Positions 6,448 through 15,462 of a DNA stretch of 64,000 nucleotides are shown here, piece after piece; position 1 is the stretch's first letter; every line of letters starts with the position of its first letter. Both the position numbers and the translations under genes were made by a program. The notes beneath the pieces were generated by a model. It searched no databases. It saw nothing but the letters and a program-made list of their open reading frames with translations, and was not told where the DNA came from. The stretch is taken from assembly GCA_964631125.1 (NCBI GenBank), contig CAZVYN010000011.1:1-64000 (forward strand), given 5' to 3'. This DNA is from CAZVYN01 sp964631125. Lineage in GTDB: Bacteria > Eisenbacteria > RBG-16-71-46 > CAIMUX01.

Positions 6448-9400
6448 ATGGCGAAAGGACGACGGGACAAGCTCGCCCAGGTGGCCGACGCGATCTCCGA
6501 TCGTGGCTCGGTGGGCTGGGACCTCGAGCTGGCCGCCGCGCCGGGCTCTCTCGTTCCAGCCCTGAAGCGCCTGCGTCAGCTCGACGGTCTGGCGAACGCG
6601 TTCCGTCACGTCGCGGCGTCGCATCCCGAGAGCCGCGAGGTCGATTCCGGTTCGCCGACGGCGCCGATCCGCCCGGCGCCGCTCTTCCTTTGGGGACACC
6701 TCGAAGTCCACGCCCGCATCGGCCAGGGCAGCTTCGGCGACGTGCACTTGGCGATCGATCCGCAGCTCGATCGAAGGGTCGCGCTGAAGCTCTGGCGAAG
6801 CGGCGCGGTCGCAGCGGACGGGAGTCCGCGTCGGTTCCTGGATGAGGCCCGTCGTCTCGCGCGCGTCTGCCACCCGAACGTCGTTCTCGTGCACGGCGCC
6901 GGTGTCCATCGCCGGCGGGCGGGGTTCTGGACGGAGCTCATCGCCGGCGAGACGCTCGCGGCTCGGCTGGCGACTCGGGGACCGCTCGCCCCCGAGGAGG
7001 CGACGCGGATCGGACTGGATCTATCCCGTGCGCTCGGCGCGGTGCACGCGGCGGGACTGGTCCACGGTGACGTCAAGGCCGAGAACGTGATGCAAGATGA
7101 GAACGGTCGCACGGTCCTCATGGATTTCGGCGCGGCGAGTCGGCTCGACCCGCCGAAAGGCGAACTCCCCGCGTCGACCTTCCTCACGCCGTATGCCGCG
7201 GCCCCCGAGATCTTGGAAGGGGCGGCCCCGCGACCGAGCGCCGATGTCTACTCGCTCGGTGTGCTCCTCTATCGACTGGTGAGCGGGGAGTATCCGGTCA
7301 CAGGTCAGAGCCTAGCCGAGCTTCGAGAGATGCACCGACGCGGGGGAGCCCGGCCCCTCCGTGAACTCAGGCCCGATCTTCCGCCCGACCTTCTCGGCGT
7401 CGTCGACCGCGCCATGGCGCGGCAGGCCGCGGACCGCTTCCAGAGTGCCGGAGATCTGGAGGGCGCGCTGCGGGGCGCGCTCCGCTCCCAGTCAACCACC
7501 GCTCGTCTCGGCGGGGCGCAGACGCTCCGCACGCTCTTGGTGGACGTCGGCCGCGCGCCCGAGCAACTCTGCCGCCGAATCGCTCGCGACGCGGCGCTCG
7601 CACTGAGGCCTTTCCACGACGTTGGACGGTCGCAAGGCCGCCTCGACATGGACTCCGTTCGAGTTCTCGCCGACGGAGGCGTCGAACTCGAGTCACGCGC
7701 CGAACCGTCTCAGCCAGGCGCGAGTCCGCGAGAAGACATCCGCGCGCTGGGCGCCATCCTCTCCGAGCTCGCGACCGGCGAGGCGGTTTCGCCCGCGCTG
7801 CCGGGTAGACGCGTGGGCGACGTCCGTTCTCAGCTCTCCTCTTTCTTCGAGGAGGTCGTGAGTGTGCTCCTCGGAAACGATTCCGAATTCAGTCTCTCTG
7901 CGCGTCAGTTGGCCGACGTGTTGGACCAGGGGGAACGAAGCGCGTGGTGGCGATCCCGCGCTCGTGCGCTCCGGCTCAGCACGAAGAAGCCGCTCCGTCG
8001 GATCAGGATCCCGCGCGAAACCGCGCTCCATGGGCGGGGGCCGCAGCTCGAGGAACTCCTCGCGATCTGGGAACGCGCCAAGTTGGGTCAGGGGCAGGTC
8101 GCGCTCATCGTCGGAGAGGCCGGCATCGGGAAATCTCGGCTCGTCGACGACTTCGTGGGCCGTTTGGGAGACGAAGGCGAGGATCTCCATTTCCTGTTCG
8201 GCGCCTTTCCACCCGGGGGCGCCGCGCTGACTCTGGGCGCGTACGCCGACGCCTATCGCGAGCAACTCGGCGAGGGGCGGATCCAGGAGACTTTGTCCCA
8301 GTACCTCCCGGATTCGCCGTTCCTCGTTTCCGCGTTGAGCGCGCTTCTCCAAGGGGAGCCCACCGGGAATGACCGGTTCACGAAGGAGACGCTGCACTCG
8401 GCCTTCGTGCAACTGACGCGAGCGCTCTCCTCGGAACTGCCCACGATCGTGGTGATCGATGATCTCCACTTCGCGCCGGAGGAGGGGCTGAGTCTCTTCG
8501 CGGCGCTCGCCGCCGCGGCCGCAGGTCAGCCGCTCTTGCTCGTCGGCGCCACGCGCCCGGAACTCCCCGTCGCGTGGGTCGCCGAGATCGCTCGCTCCGA
8601 GCACGGGCGGACGATCTCGCCTTCGCGGCTCGCGCTCGACGATGTGGCGGAACTCCTGACCGAGATCCTCGGCGACGCGCCTCTGTCCCCGCTGTTCACG
8701 GAAGAGCTCGTGGCGCGATCCGACGGCAATCCCTATTTCTTGCTGGAGATCGTGCGGGCGCTGAAGTCGCGCGCGGGATCGTCGACCGAGCAAGGTGTTG
8801 CGCTCGGCGCCGCGTCACTTCGCGGTGTCGGGATCCCCTTCTCCATCGAACAAATGGTCGCTGCTCGCATGGCGGGACTCGAGACCGAAGACGATCGAGA
8901 GCTCCTCGATCTCGCGTGTTGCGCCGGCTTCCGTTTCGACCCCTGCCTCGTGGCCGAAGCGGCTGGGATGGAGCTGGTGCGCGCGCTGCGGCGGTTCGGG
9001 CGCATCGAAGTGCGGCACGGCGTGGTGCGCGCAACCGGACCCGACTACGTGTTCGATCATCACCAGGTCCAGGAGTTCCTCTACGCAGCTCTCTCCGATC
9101 CGCTCAAGCAGCACTACCACTCGGCGATCGCGGCGGCAATGCGAGCCCGGGCCGGTGTGGAGGGGGAGCCGATGGTCTCGATCTGTAGTCACGAGCTGCG
9201 CGGAAAGGAGCCCGGACGGGCGCTGCCGCTCCTGACTCCTGCCTTGGAGTACCTCGAGGCTCGCTATGCGAACGCGGCGGCGATCGCTCTGACGGATCAC
9301 GCGCTCGGTGTGCCGGGGCTGCTGTCCGGCGCCGACCGCGCCCGCATCCTGCTCCGGCGCGCCGCGAGGCTGCCGTTCCTGGGCCGGAGAGTCGAGGCCG

Positions 9401-10692
9401 AGGCCGCACTCGAGGAGGCCCTCACACTGATCGACTCCGACTCTGTCCCGGAGTTGGCCGCCGAGATCGAGCGGCGCCTCGGTGTCGAGTACCGCCTGGC
9501 CGGAGACTTCGATCGGGCGACGCGCTCCCTCCAGCAGTCGATCCGGCACTCGGCCTCCGTCCCCGATCCAAGGGGGGAAGGCGCCGCGACGCGGGAGCTG
9601 GCGACCGTGCTCTTCCACACCGGGCGCCCGACGGAGGCCGAGTTGCAATACGAGAGGTCGATCGAGCTCTCCAGCAGGGGCGGCGATCGAAGAGAGCTCT
9701 GCCTCGCCAAGAGCGACCTCGGGAATCTCCTGGTCGACGCGGGGCGTTTCACCCAGGCCGAATCCCTCATTCGAGCGTCTTTGGCGGAGGCCCGCGAGCT
9801 CGGCAGCGTCGAGGTAGAGTTGTCGGTCTTGGCGACGCTGGGGGCCATGCTGCTCGACCAAGGGCGCGCGGAAGACGCGCTCGAGACGTCCACGCGGCTG
9901 CTCCAGCTCTCTCGCGAGATCGGCCTGCGCGGCGGAGAGAGTCTCGCGTGGGTCAACCTCGCGTCGGCGTTGTTCGCGCTCGGGCGGTTCGGGGAGGCGC
10001 GCACGCGGCTCGAGCAGGTCGTCCGCTCGGCGCCCGAACTCCGCACCCGGAATCACGAGGCGTATGCCCGGTGCAATCTCGGGTTGCTCTTCGGCGTGAT
10101 CGGGGATCTCGAGCGTGCGACGGAGTCGTTCGATGCGGCCACCGCGCTCTGCACCGAGTTCGGATTCGTGTGGCTCCGAGCAGATCTCCTCTACTTCCGC
10201 GGGAGCGTGGCCGAGATGCACGGCGATCCGTCCGGCGCCGCGTCTTTCCTCCGCGAGGCGCTCGAGACCTTTCGCGCGACGGAAAAGCCGCTCGGCGTCG
10301 CACGGACGTTGACCCTGCTCGCTCGCTTGGCGGCCGCGGATGGACGGGTCGAGGAAGCCCGCGCGCAACTGCGCGAGGCGACAGGCATCGCCGCGGACTC
10401 CAGCGAGATCCCGGAGTCGATCCACGCCGCGGTCGAGGTGGCGTTGCTCGGTGACGGCGATCTTCCTGAAGCGGTCACCCGATTCGAACGCGAGGAGATG
10501 AGACTCGCCTACTCCGAGAGGCTGCGCATCCGGTTCCGTGTGTTCCTGGCGACCGGCGATCGACGGCACCTCGACGCCGCGCGTGGGCTCCTGCGGGCAG
10601 TGCTGGCGGCAGTCCCAGAGGCGGATCGGCCGCGGACGATCGAAGCCGTCCCTCTCTACCGGGCGATAGAGCGAGCTGCCTCGCAACCGTGA
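6448..10692 (+). CDS. serine/threonine kinase - AAA/STAND ATPase - TPR regulator
   Basis: This is a 1414-aa cytoplasmic signalling protein. Residues about 80-345 are a Ser/Thr kinase: glycine loop GQGSFGDVHLA, VAIK-type lysine in VALKLW (about 114), catalytic loop HGDVKAENV (about 207) and DFG (about 226). The usual HRD is HGD, so it is a non-RD kinase. Residues about 530-900 are a predictor-type ATPase with Walker A GEAGIGKS (about 556) and Walker B IVVIDDLHF (about 670). Residues about 930-1400 are TPR-like helical repeats. The layout resembles PknK/LAL-type regulators but lacks a LuxR DNA-binding end, so its output is probably phosphorylation. ATG 6448 is the likely start; GTG 6380 is an alternative. 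It has no operon partner. Confidence 0.9.
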   Translation: MAKGRRDKLAQVADAISDRGSVGWDLELAAAPGSLVPALKRLRQLDGLANAFRHVAASHPESREVDSGSPTAPIRPAPLFLWGHLEVHARIGQGSFGDVHLAIDPQLDRRVALKLWRSGAVAADGSPRRFLDEARRLARVCHPNVVLVHGAGVHRRRAGFWTELIAGETLAARLATRGPLAPEEATRIGLDLSRALGAVHAAGLVHGDVKAENVMQDENGRTVLMDFGAASRLDPPKGELPASTFLTPYAAAPEILEGAAPRPSADVYSLGVLLYRLVSGEYPVTGQSLAELREMHRRGGARPLRELRPDLPPDLLGVVDRAMARQAADRFQSAGDLEGALRGALRSQSTTARLGGAQTLRTLLVDVGRAPEQLCRRIARDAALALRPFHDVGRSQGRLDMDSVRVLADGGVELESRAEPSQPGASPREDIRALGAILSELATGEAVSPALPGRRVGDVRSQLSSFFEEVVSVLLGNDSEFSLSARQLADVLDQGERSAWWRSRARALRLSTKKPLRRIRIPRETALHGRGPQLEELLAIWERAKLGQGQVALIVGEAGIGKSRLVDDFVGRLGDEGEDLHFLFGAFPPGGAALTLGAYADAYREQLGEGRIQETLSQYLPDSPFLVSALSALLQGEPTGNDRFTKETLHSAFVQLTRALSSELPTIVVIDDLHFAPEEGLSLFAALAAAAAGQPLLLVGATRPELPVAWVAEIARSEHGRTISPSRLALDDVAELLTEILGDAPLSPLFTEELVARSDGNPYFLLEIVRALKSRAGSSTEQGVALGAASLRGVGIPFSIEQMVAARMAGLETEDDRELLDLACCAGFRFDPCLVAEAAGMELVRALRRFGRIEVRHGVVRATGPDYVFDHHQVQEFLYAALSDPLKQHYHSAIAAAMRARAGVEGEPMVSICSHELRGKEPGRALPLLTPALEYLEARYANAAAIALTDHALGVPGLLSGADRARILLRRAARLPFLGRRVEAEAALEEALTLIDSDSVPELAAEIERRLGVEYRLAGDFDRATRSLQQSIRHSASVPDPRGEGAATRELATVLFHTGRPTEAELQYERSIELSSRGGDRRELCLAKSDLGNLLVDAGRFTQAESLIRASLAEARELGSVEVELSVLATLGAMLLDQGRAEDALETSTRLLQLSREIGLRGGESLAWVNLASALFALGRFGEARTRLEQVVRSAPELRTRNHEAYARCNLGLLFGVIGDLERATESFDAATALCTEFGFVWLRADLLYFRGSVAEMHGDPSGAASFLREALETFRATEKPLGVARTLTLLARLAAADGRVEEARAQLREATGIAADSSEIPESIHAAVEVALLGDGDLPEAVTRFEREEMRLAYSERLRIRFRVFLATGDRRHLDAARGLLRAVLAAVPEADRPRTIEAVPLYRAIERAASQP

Positions 10693-10820
10693 TTCGTCGA
10701 GAGCAGATCTCGCGCGCAGCCTCGGCCGTCCCGAGCTTTGCTCGGTTAGGCATCCCCCGTATCCTCTTCTTTCAGCCGTACAGTCCGCGGCCATGGGATT
10801 CGCAGAGGAGACAGCCTTTG

Positions 10821-12542
10821 ATGTGGCGCCTGTCTGCTTGTGCATTGCCCCTGTCTCTCGTTGCTCCCGGCGACGGCGATTCAGGACGTGAGATTCACGC
10901 GCGGGCTATCGTCCATGCTCTATGGGCCGAACGTCCTCGGCGGGGTCGTCGAGCTGCAGGTAGGCCAGTCGACGATGCAACAGAAAGACCGCAGTCTGGA
11001 CGTCACGTTGGGCGCCGATGATGTGGGCGCTTTCGGCACGACCGTGACCGCCGCACTTCCGTTCGAGCGCAGCTCGGGTCTCTGGTTGGCGCGCGCAGGG
11101 GTCGGGTTCAAGGACACGCCCGGTGACCCATTGGCCAGGGATGTCGAAGAGCCGGTCGAGACCGACGACGACCTGAGGCTCAATACCGACGCGTAGAACG
11201 TCGACGGATTCATCGCACTGCGGTATCGCGCCAACCGCGGCGCCTGGCTCGCCTTCTCCGGCTCGTCGTTCCAGGCGGAACGCGGGATCGCCGCCGAGAT
11301 CGATCTGCCCGATGGAGACGCCCGCCTGTGGCGCTATCCCAAGCATCGCGCACGCTCGCGGTTCTCTCGGCCGGCTCGGGCTTCCACGAATCTCCATTCG
11401 GCGGACGAGGCGATGTGGAAGCCAGCGTCGGTTTCGATCGCGGGCGGACCGACATCGACGCCTACACGTCGCGCGACTATGACGAGATCGATACCTTCGA
11501 GGACGGCAAGGATCGGACGCTGACGCTGAGGCTGCTGGCGGATCAGACGCTGGGCTCGCGCGGCGACTTGCGTGGCGCTTTCACCTGGTCGGACATCCGC
11601 CACCACGAGTCGATTCCCGCCGGCAGGTTCGAGTACGAGCAACAGCTCATGAGCCTCGGGCTGGAGAACAGTTGGCGGCTGCTCGAGTCCGGTGGGGCGA
11701 TCGACGCGCTCACGCTCAGCGTCGGGGGCGCCTACGATCACGCGGAGACGCCGAAGGCCGGTGGACGGGAGACGCAGGAGCCGCTCTCGGAGTTCGGGGG
11801 GAGGCTCGGGCTCACTGCCTTCGTCGCCGATGGTCGTACCGTGCTGCATGCCGGCGTCAGCCGCCGCGGGCGCTTCCCCGCGCTGCGCGAGTTGTACTCG
11901 GGGGCGTTGGGCCGATTTCTCCCGAATCCCGATCTGGAGCCGGAGAAGCTCCTCACGACGGAGGCCGGCGCGACGACGCGTCTCGGCCACGGCCGCTTCC
12001 AGACCGTCGTCTTCCACAATCTGCTGAAGGACGCGGTCGTCCGCATCACGCTCGACGACGAGGAGCGCCATTTCAAGCGCGTCAATCGCAACGAGCTGAA
12101 GAGCACCGGTCTCGAGCTGATGGCGGGCTACGGCCTCGGGCCGGTCGAGTTCTCGGCGAACGCGACCGTACAGTCGATCGACCTGACCGACACCGAGGCG
12201 AACGAGACCCACCGCCCCGAAAATCTGCCGGAAGTGTTCGGAGATCTGGGCGTTCGGTTTCCTGTCGTGCTCGGACTGATCGGAAACGCGGAGGTGGCGT
12301 ACACCGGCGATCAGTTCGGAATCGATGCGAGCACGGGCGAGGACGCCGAATTGGGCGCGGAAGCGGTCTTCAACGCGTCGCTTTCCCGCTCCTGGCCGGC
12401 GCATGTCTCCTGGGGCGCGGGCGTCTTCACACGGGTGGAGGCTCGCCTGGCCATCGACAACATCGGCGATGTCGCGGTCTACGACGCCTGGAGCCTGCCG
12501 GAGCCGGGTCGTCGCGCTCGCTTCGAACTTCGCATACGCTGA
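10821..12542 (+). pseudogene. TonB-dependent outer-membrane receptor, degraded
   Basis: A good ribosome site (GAGGAGA) precedes ATG 10821 and a signal peptide start (MWRLSACALPLSLVAP). Almost the whole plug domain is missing: within 30 codons, and in a different frame, the sequence jumps to the plug end VRFTRGLSSMLYGPNVLGG. An in-frame TAG at 11194-11196 follows, then a frame change near 11340. The last 1.2 kb is intact barrel sequence (GVSRRGRFPALRELYSG, the beta strands, and the C-terminal RRARFELRIR). The complete gene would have encoded a receptor for siderophore, cobalamin or another large ligand. A promoter-like pair TTGCTC (10738) and TATCCT (10760) remains upstream. Confidence 0.85.
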
Positions 12543-12563
12543 TCAGCGGATAGTCCAGGCACT

Positions 12564-12608
12564 CGGCCGTCGTGACCGTCCTCGCTCGAGGGCTGCGTCC
12601 GACGGCCG
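12564..12608 (+). promoter_or_regulatory. inverted-repeat leader upstream of GDT1-like gene
   Basis: CGGCCGTCG (12564-12572) pairs perfectly with CGACGGCCG (12600-12608) and encloses a smaller hairpin CCTC-GCTC-GAGG. It lies 50 nt before the transporter start. The sequence does not fit the yybP-ykoY manganese riboswitch consensus. It could be a regulatory leader or a remnant terminator of the receptor gene. Confidence 0.3.
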
Positions 12609-12658
12609 TTGTTCTGCTACTGCTTTCTCCTGCTGCTGGTCTGACGAGAGGATCCCGC

Positions 12659-12931
12659 ATGGACTTCAAACTCTTCCTCACCGTGTTCGCGACCGTCTTC
12701 GTCGCCGAGTTGGGCGACAAGACACAGCTGAGCACGATGCTCTATGCGTCGGGAGCTCCTCAGAGCAAGTGGGTGGTCTTCCTGGGGTCAGCGCTTGCAC
12801 TGACGGTCTCCTCGGCGCTCGGAGTGTTCGTCGGCGGCCTGATCGGCGGGCGCATCTCGCCTACCATCATCGGCCGCGTGGCTGGGGTCGGATTCATCGC
12901 AGTGGGAGTCTGGACGTTCTGGAAGTCCTAG
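12659..12931 (+). CDS. GDT1/TMEM165 (UPF0016) family transporter, half-size
   Basis: The product is 90 aa with three hydrophobic segments. The signature ELGDKTQ (residues 17-23) is the E-x-G-D-K-(T/S) motif of cation transporters that export Mn2+ or exchange Ca2+/Mn2+ for H+. Family members normally have two such repeats (about 190-220 aa); this one has one, so it would need to work as a homodimer or with another half. ATG 12659 is preceded by GAGAGGA. The C-terminus is short but complete (GVGFIAVGVWTFWKS). A structured leader precedes it. Confidence 0.85.
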   Translation: MDFKLFLTVFATVFVAELGDKTQLSTMLYASGAPQSKWVVFLGSALALTVSSALGVFVGGLIGGRISPTIIGRVAGVGFIAVGVWTFWKS

Positions 12932-13156
12932 GCATTCGACTCCGTCGAGCAGATCACCCGGCTCTATGGGCATGACGACGCCTCGCTGTCGGCGTCGTCC
13001 CACATCGCGACCGAGTTCGAGCAGCGCATGGCGGCTCGGCGCCACTCACGGATCGTCCGCTCCTCAGCCATCTCTTCGACCCGATCGCGGACTTCAGGCG
13101 GATTCACGCGCTCATGAACTCGGACGCGTTCATGCCGTTGGCGGTTCTGCGGATGT
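12932..13156 (+). pseudogene. gene relic, two frame-shifted protein-like fragments
   Basis: Directly after the transporter stop, one frame reads FDSVEQITRLYGHDDASLSA...EFEQRMA. From about 13030 a second frame reads LTDRPLLSHLFDPIADFRRI and HALMNSDAFMPLAVLRM. Both have the composition of real protein, but neither has a start codon with a ribosome site. I do not recognise the family. The relic runs into the stop codon of the opposing SGNH gene. Confidence 0.4.
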
Positions 13157-14200
13157 CTAACGCAACCAGTCCAGCCGACGCAGTTCGCCCGCCAACAGCT
13201 CGGCCACCCACCGGTGACCCCGCTCGTTCCAATGCGGGTCGTGCTCGAAGGCGAGCGTCGAGTCGGGTTGCGCCTCATGCCGCGACGCGAACGGTTCGGC
13301 GAGATCGAGTCGCGCGCCGACCCCGGCGGGCGGGAGGTCCGCGAAGATCATCGGATCGCTCCACCCCGGCAGGACGACGAGGAGAAAACGCACGTCGCGG
13401 TCGTGACAGACCTCGGCGCAGCGTCGGATCAGCGCCTGCGTGAGGTCCGACGCGCCCACGGTCGAGCCATCCGTGACCTCGAGTGATCCGCCCAGCCCCT
13501 CTATCCGGTGCGCCATGAGGTCGTAGAGGACGAAGTGTCGGCGAATCTCTCGCCGCAGCTTCATTCCCCAAGAGACGCCGTCGCGAACGGTCGGGCTCTC
13601 CAGCGTGAGAGCGCCGGTCGGATCGAGGATGAAACGAGGCTTCTGGTACAGACCCCACGCGGTCTCCCGACCATTGTCCAGGAGGTCGTTGGAGCAGGCG
13701 AAGAGCACCACGACATCCGGGTCGTAGTCGAAGCCGCGGTCCTGCAACAGCAGCAGTTCCTGATCGGTCGAGTAGCCGGTGACGCCGAGGTTCACGACGT
13801 CGGCTGCGGGCAGGAGCGACTGGAGACGGACCGTCAAGATCTCGTCGTCCTCGACGCCGTGTCCGAAGACGTAGGAATCGCCGAGGACGACGATGCGCGT
13901 GCGCGCGGTGTCGGCCGGGGAGCGCGGGCCGAACGTCGGACCGCGGAACCCGTCGGCGTTGATCGTCACCTTCGTGTCGAAGTCGATGCGCTGGAAGCGA
14001 ACCTCGCGCCCCGGCATATTCGACCAGCCATAGCGAGGGTCGAACTGCATGAAGGTGGTTTCGGGCCGTTGCTGGCGTTCCGCCGCGTAACGCAGTTCCG
14101 GGTAACGCCAGCGCATGATCTGCTCGGCGATCAGGATCGCCGCGACACCCGCAACCAGGAAGAGCGCGAATTGGATGAGAATGAATCGACGACGTGTCAC
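13157..14200 (-). CDS. membrane-anchored SGNH/GDSL-type hydrolase
   Basis: The product is 347 aa from GTG 14200. Residues 4-22 form one transmembrane anchor (FILIQFALFLVAGVAAILIA), so the catalytic domain should face the periplasm. SGNH blocks are present: GDSYVFG with the nucleophile Ser, a GYSTDQ segment for the Gly block, CSNDLLDN for the Asn block, and C-terminal HDPHWNERGH with the Asp/His pair. Enzymes of this type remove or transfer acyl groups on polysaccharides, lipids or glycans; the substrate is unknown. No other polysaccharide genes are adjacent. The ribosome site is weak, so the start is uncertain. Confidence 0.8.
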   Translation of the reverse strand: MTRRRFILIQFALFLVAGVAAILIAEQIMRWRYPELRYAAERQQRPETTFMQFDPRYGWSNMPGREVRFQRIDFDTKVTINADGFRGPTFGPRSPADTARTRIVVLGDSYVFGHGVEDDEILTVRLQSLLPAADVVNLGVTGYSTDQELLLLQDRGFDYDPDVVVLFACSNDLLDNGRETAWGLYQKPRFILDPTGALTLESPTVRDGVSWGMKLRREIRRHFVLYDLMAHRIEGLGGSLEVTDGSTVGASDLTQALIRRCAEVCHDRDVRFLLVVLPGWSDPMIFADLPPAGVGARLDLAEPFASRHEAQPDSTLAFEHDPHWNERGHRWVAELLAGELRRLDWLR

Positions 14201-14705
14201 GTCAGGCCGCCCCGCGGGACTCGCCGACTGTAGGCGGCGGCTGGGTACGAACGGTCGGCATCCACACTCTTCTGTATAGATTGAAAACTCCGATGCGCAC
14301 GACATTCGTGAAACTGAGCTCGTGCGGCCGGGTAGCATGCAAGCGATCGGAGATCGGCGCCTCCGCCTTCCCGATGTCTCCGCTCGAGGATACCTGACGT
14401 GCCCCTCGCTCCGCCCTACGCTCGAATGGCTCGGATCGGAGTGTCCCTCCTCTTGCTCTCCTTCGTCTGTCTCGATGGCGGACGGATCGAGCGTCCGCAG
14501 TGCCCGGAGGTCCAGGTATCTAACCTCGCCGCAATTGGCTAGGCGGGCACTCGGGGGATCGAGTAGAAGAGTCGTGTGGCGGCGCGGGGGTGCGGCCTAC
14601 GGAAGCCGACAGAAGTGCTGGAACATCTCCACCGCCGGGGGCGATCCTCTCCACGGGCCGCACCCGGCCCGAGAGGCGCCATCCCCCGATCTCGAGGAGG
14701 AGACC
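14201..14705. other. 505-base intergenic stretch
   Basis: I see no conserved gene here. A short plus-strand frame at 14426-14542 codes 38 residues starting MARIGVSLLLLSFVC, which look like a lipoprotein or signal-peptide leader, but it has no clear ribosome site and ends without a mature domain. An AT-richer patch near 14271-14300 could hold a promoter for the SGNH gene. The ribosome site GAGGAGGAG for the next gene is at about 14692-14702. Confidence 0.4.
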
Positions 14706-15416
14706 ATGCACCGGATTTTCGCCTTCGCTCTTCTCACCTTCATGGCAACCGCCGCGCGGGCGACCACCTTCACCGACGACTTCGAGGGCGGGAGCAATGC
14801 CGCCGGGTGGTCTTACCTCCAAGGGGGAGACATCTTGGAGGAAAGCGGCGGGAATCCCGGCGGGTGGCTACACCAGCCGCTCTACGACACGTTCGATCCC
14901 GCCGTGCAGTCCGCTTGGGGGAACGACACGCCGTTCGCGGGTGACTACCAGGCGGCGCAGGTCTCCCGGATCAGCTTCGATCTACAAACTCTCGACGCCG
15001 ACTTCGGCGACGGGACCGGTTTCTTCGTCGCGCTCGTTCTGCGCAACACCCACGGAACACCCGACGACTTCGATGACGACGACTACGCCTACTTCGTCGG
15101 CCCAAACGTTCCCATCATCGGGCAAGGCTGGGTCCACTACGACGTGGATGTACCGAGCCAGTCGGTCGATCCGGTCCCGGCCGGTTGGACCGGCGGCTGG
15201 TCGGGCGACTGCGAGAACTTCCGGCCCGGCGTCGATTGGAACGACATCATGACGAGCGTCGATCGAGTCGAGATCCACTATCTCTCGCCCTGCCTCTTCG
15301 CCATCTTCCAGCAGTGGAATGTCGGCGCGGATAACATCTCCATCGAGTACGTCGGCGAGCCGACCCCGAGCGAAGAGACGAGCTGGGGCGCGGTGAAGAA
15401 TCTCTACCTTCGCTAG
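14706..15416 (+). CDS. secreted protein with C-terminal S-W-G-x-x-K-x-x-Y tail
   Basis: The product is 236 aa. The signal peptide MHRIFAFALLTFMATAARA is followed by a domain beginning TTFTDDFEGGSNAAGWSY. It is rich in Asp and aromatic residues and resembles the jelly-roll or laminin-G-like domains of choice-of-anchor surface proteins. The function is unknown. The last 15 residues, SEETSWGAVKNLYLR, match the end of the beta-helix protein at 47012 (IEQTSWGLLKSRYQ), and in both they follow a low-complexity linker. This suggests a shared sorting or anchoring tail. ATG 14706 has a strong GAGGAGGAG ribosome site; the reading frame is open well upstream but without signal-peptide logic. Confidence 0.8.
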   Translation: MHRIFAFALLTFMATAARATTFTDDFEGGSNAAGWSYLQGGDILEESGGNPGGWLHQPLYDTFDPAVQSAWGNDTPFAGDYQAAQVSRISFDLQTLDADFGDGTGFFVALVLRNTHGTPDDFDDDDYAYFVGPNVPIIGQGWVHYDVDVPSQSVDPVPAGWTGGWSGDCENFRPGVDWNDIMTSVDRVEIHYLSPCLFAIFQQWNVGADNISIEYVGEPTPSEETSWGAVKNLYLR

Positions 15417-15462
15417 CCTGCTCTCCTCGTCGAACCGCGTCCGCCCTCTGTGCGCCCAGTCG

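Noticed and set aside
8815..10845. Long open frame on the minus strand (676 codons) opposite the kinase/TPR gene
   Set aside because: It mirrors a GC-rich coding strand, has Arg/Gly/Gln-rich composition and no domain; the plus-strand frame has clear kinase, ATPase and TPR motifs.
12543..12658. yybP-ykoY manganese riboswitch before the GDT1-like gene
   Set aside because: The conserved loop sequences of that aptamer are not present; only a generic inverted repeat was found.
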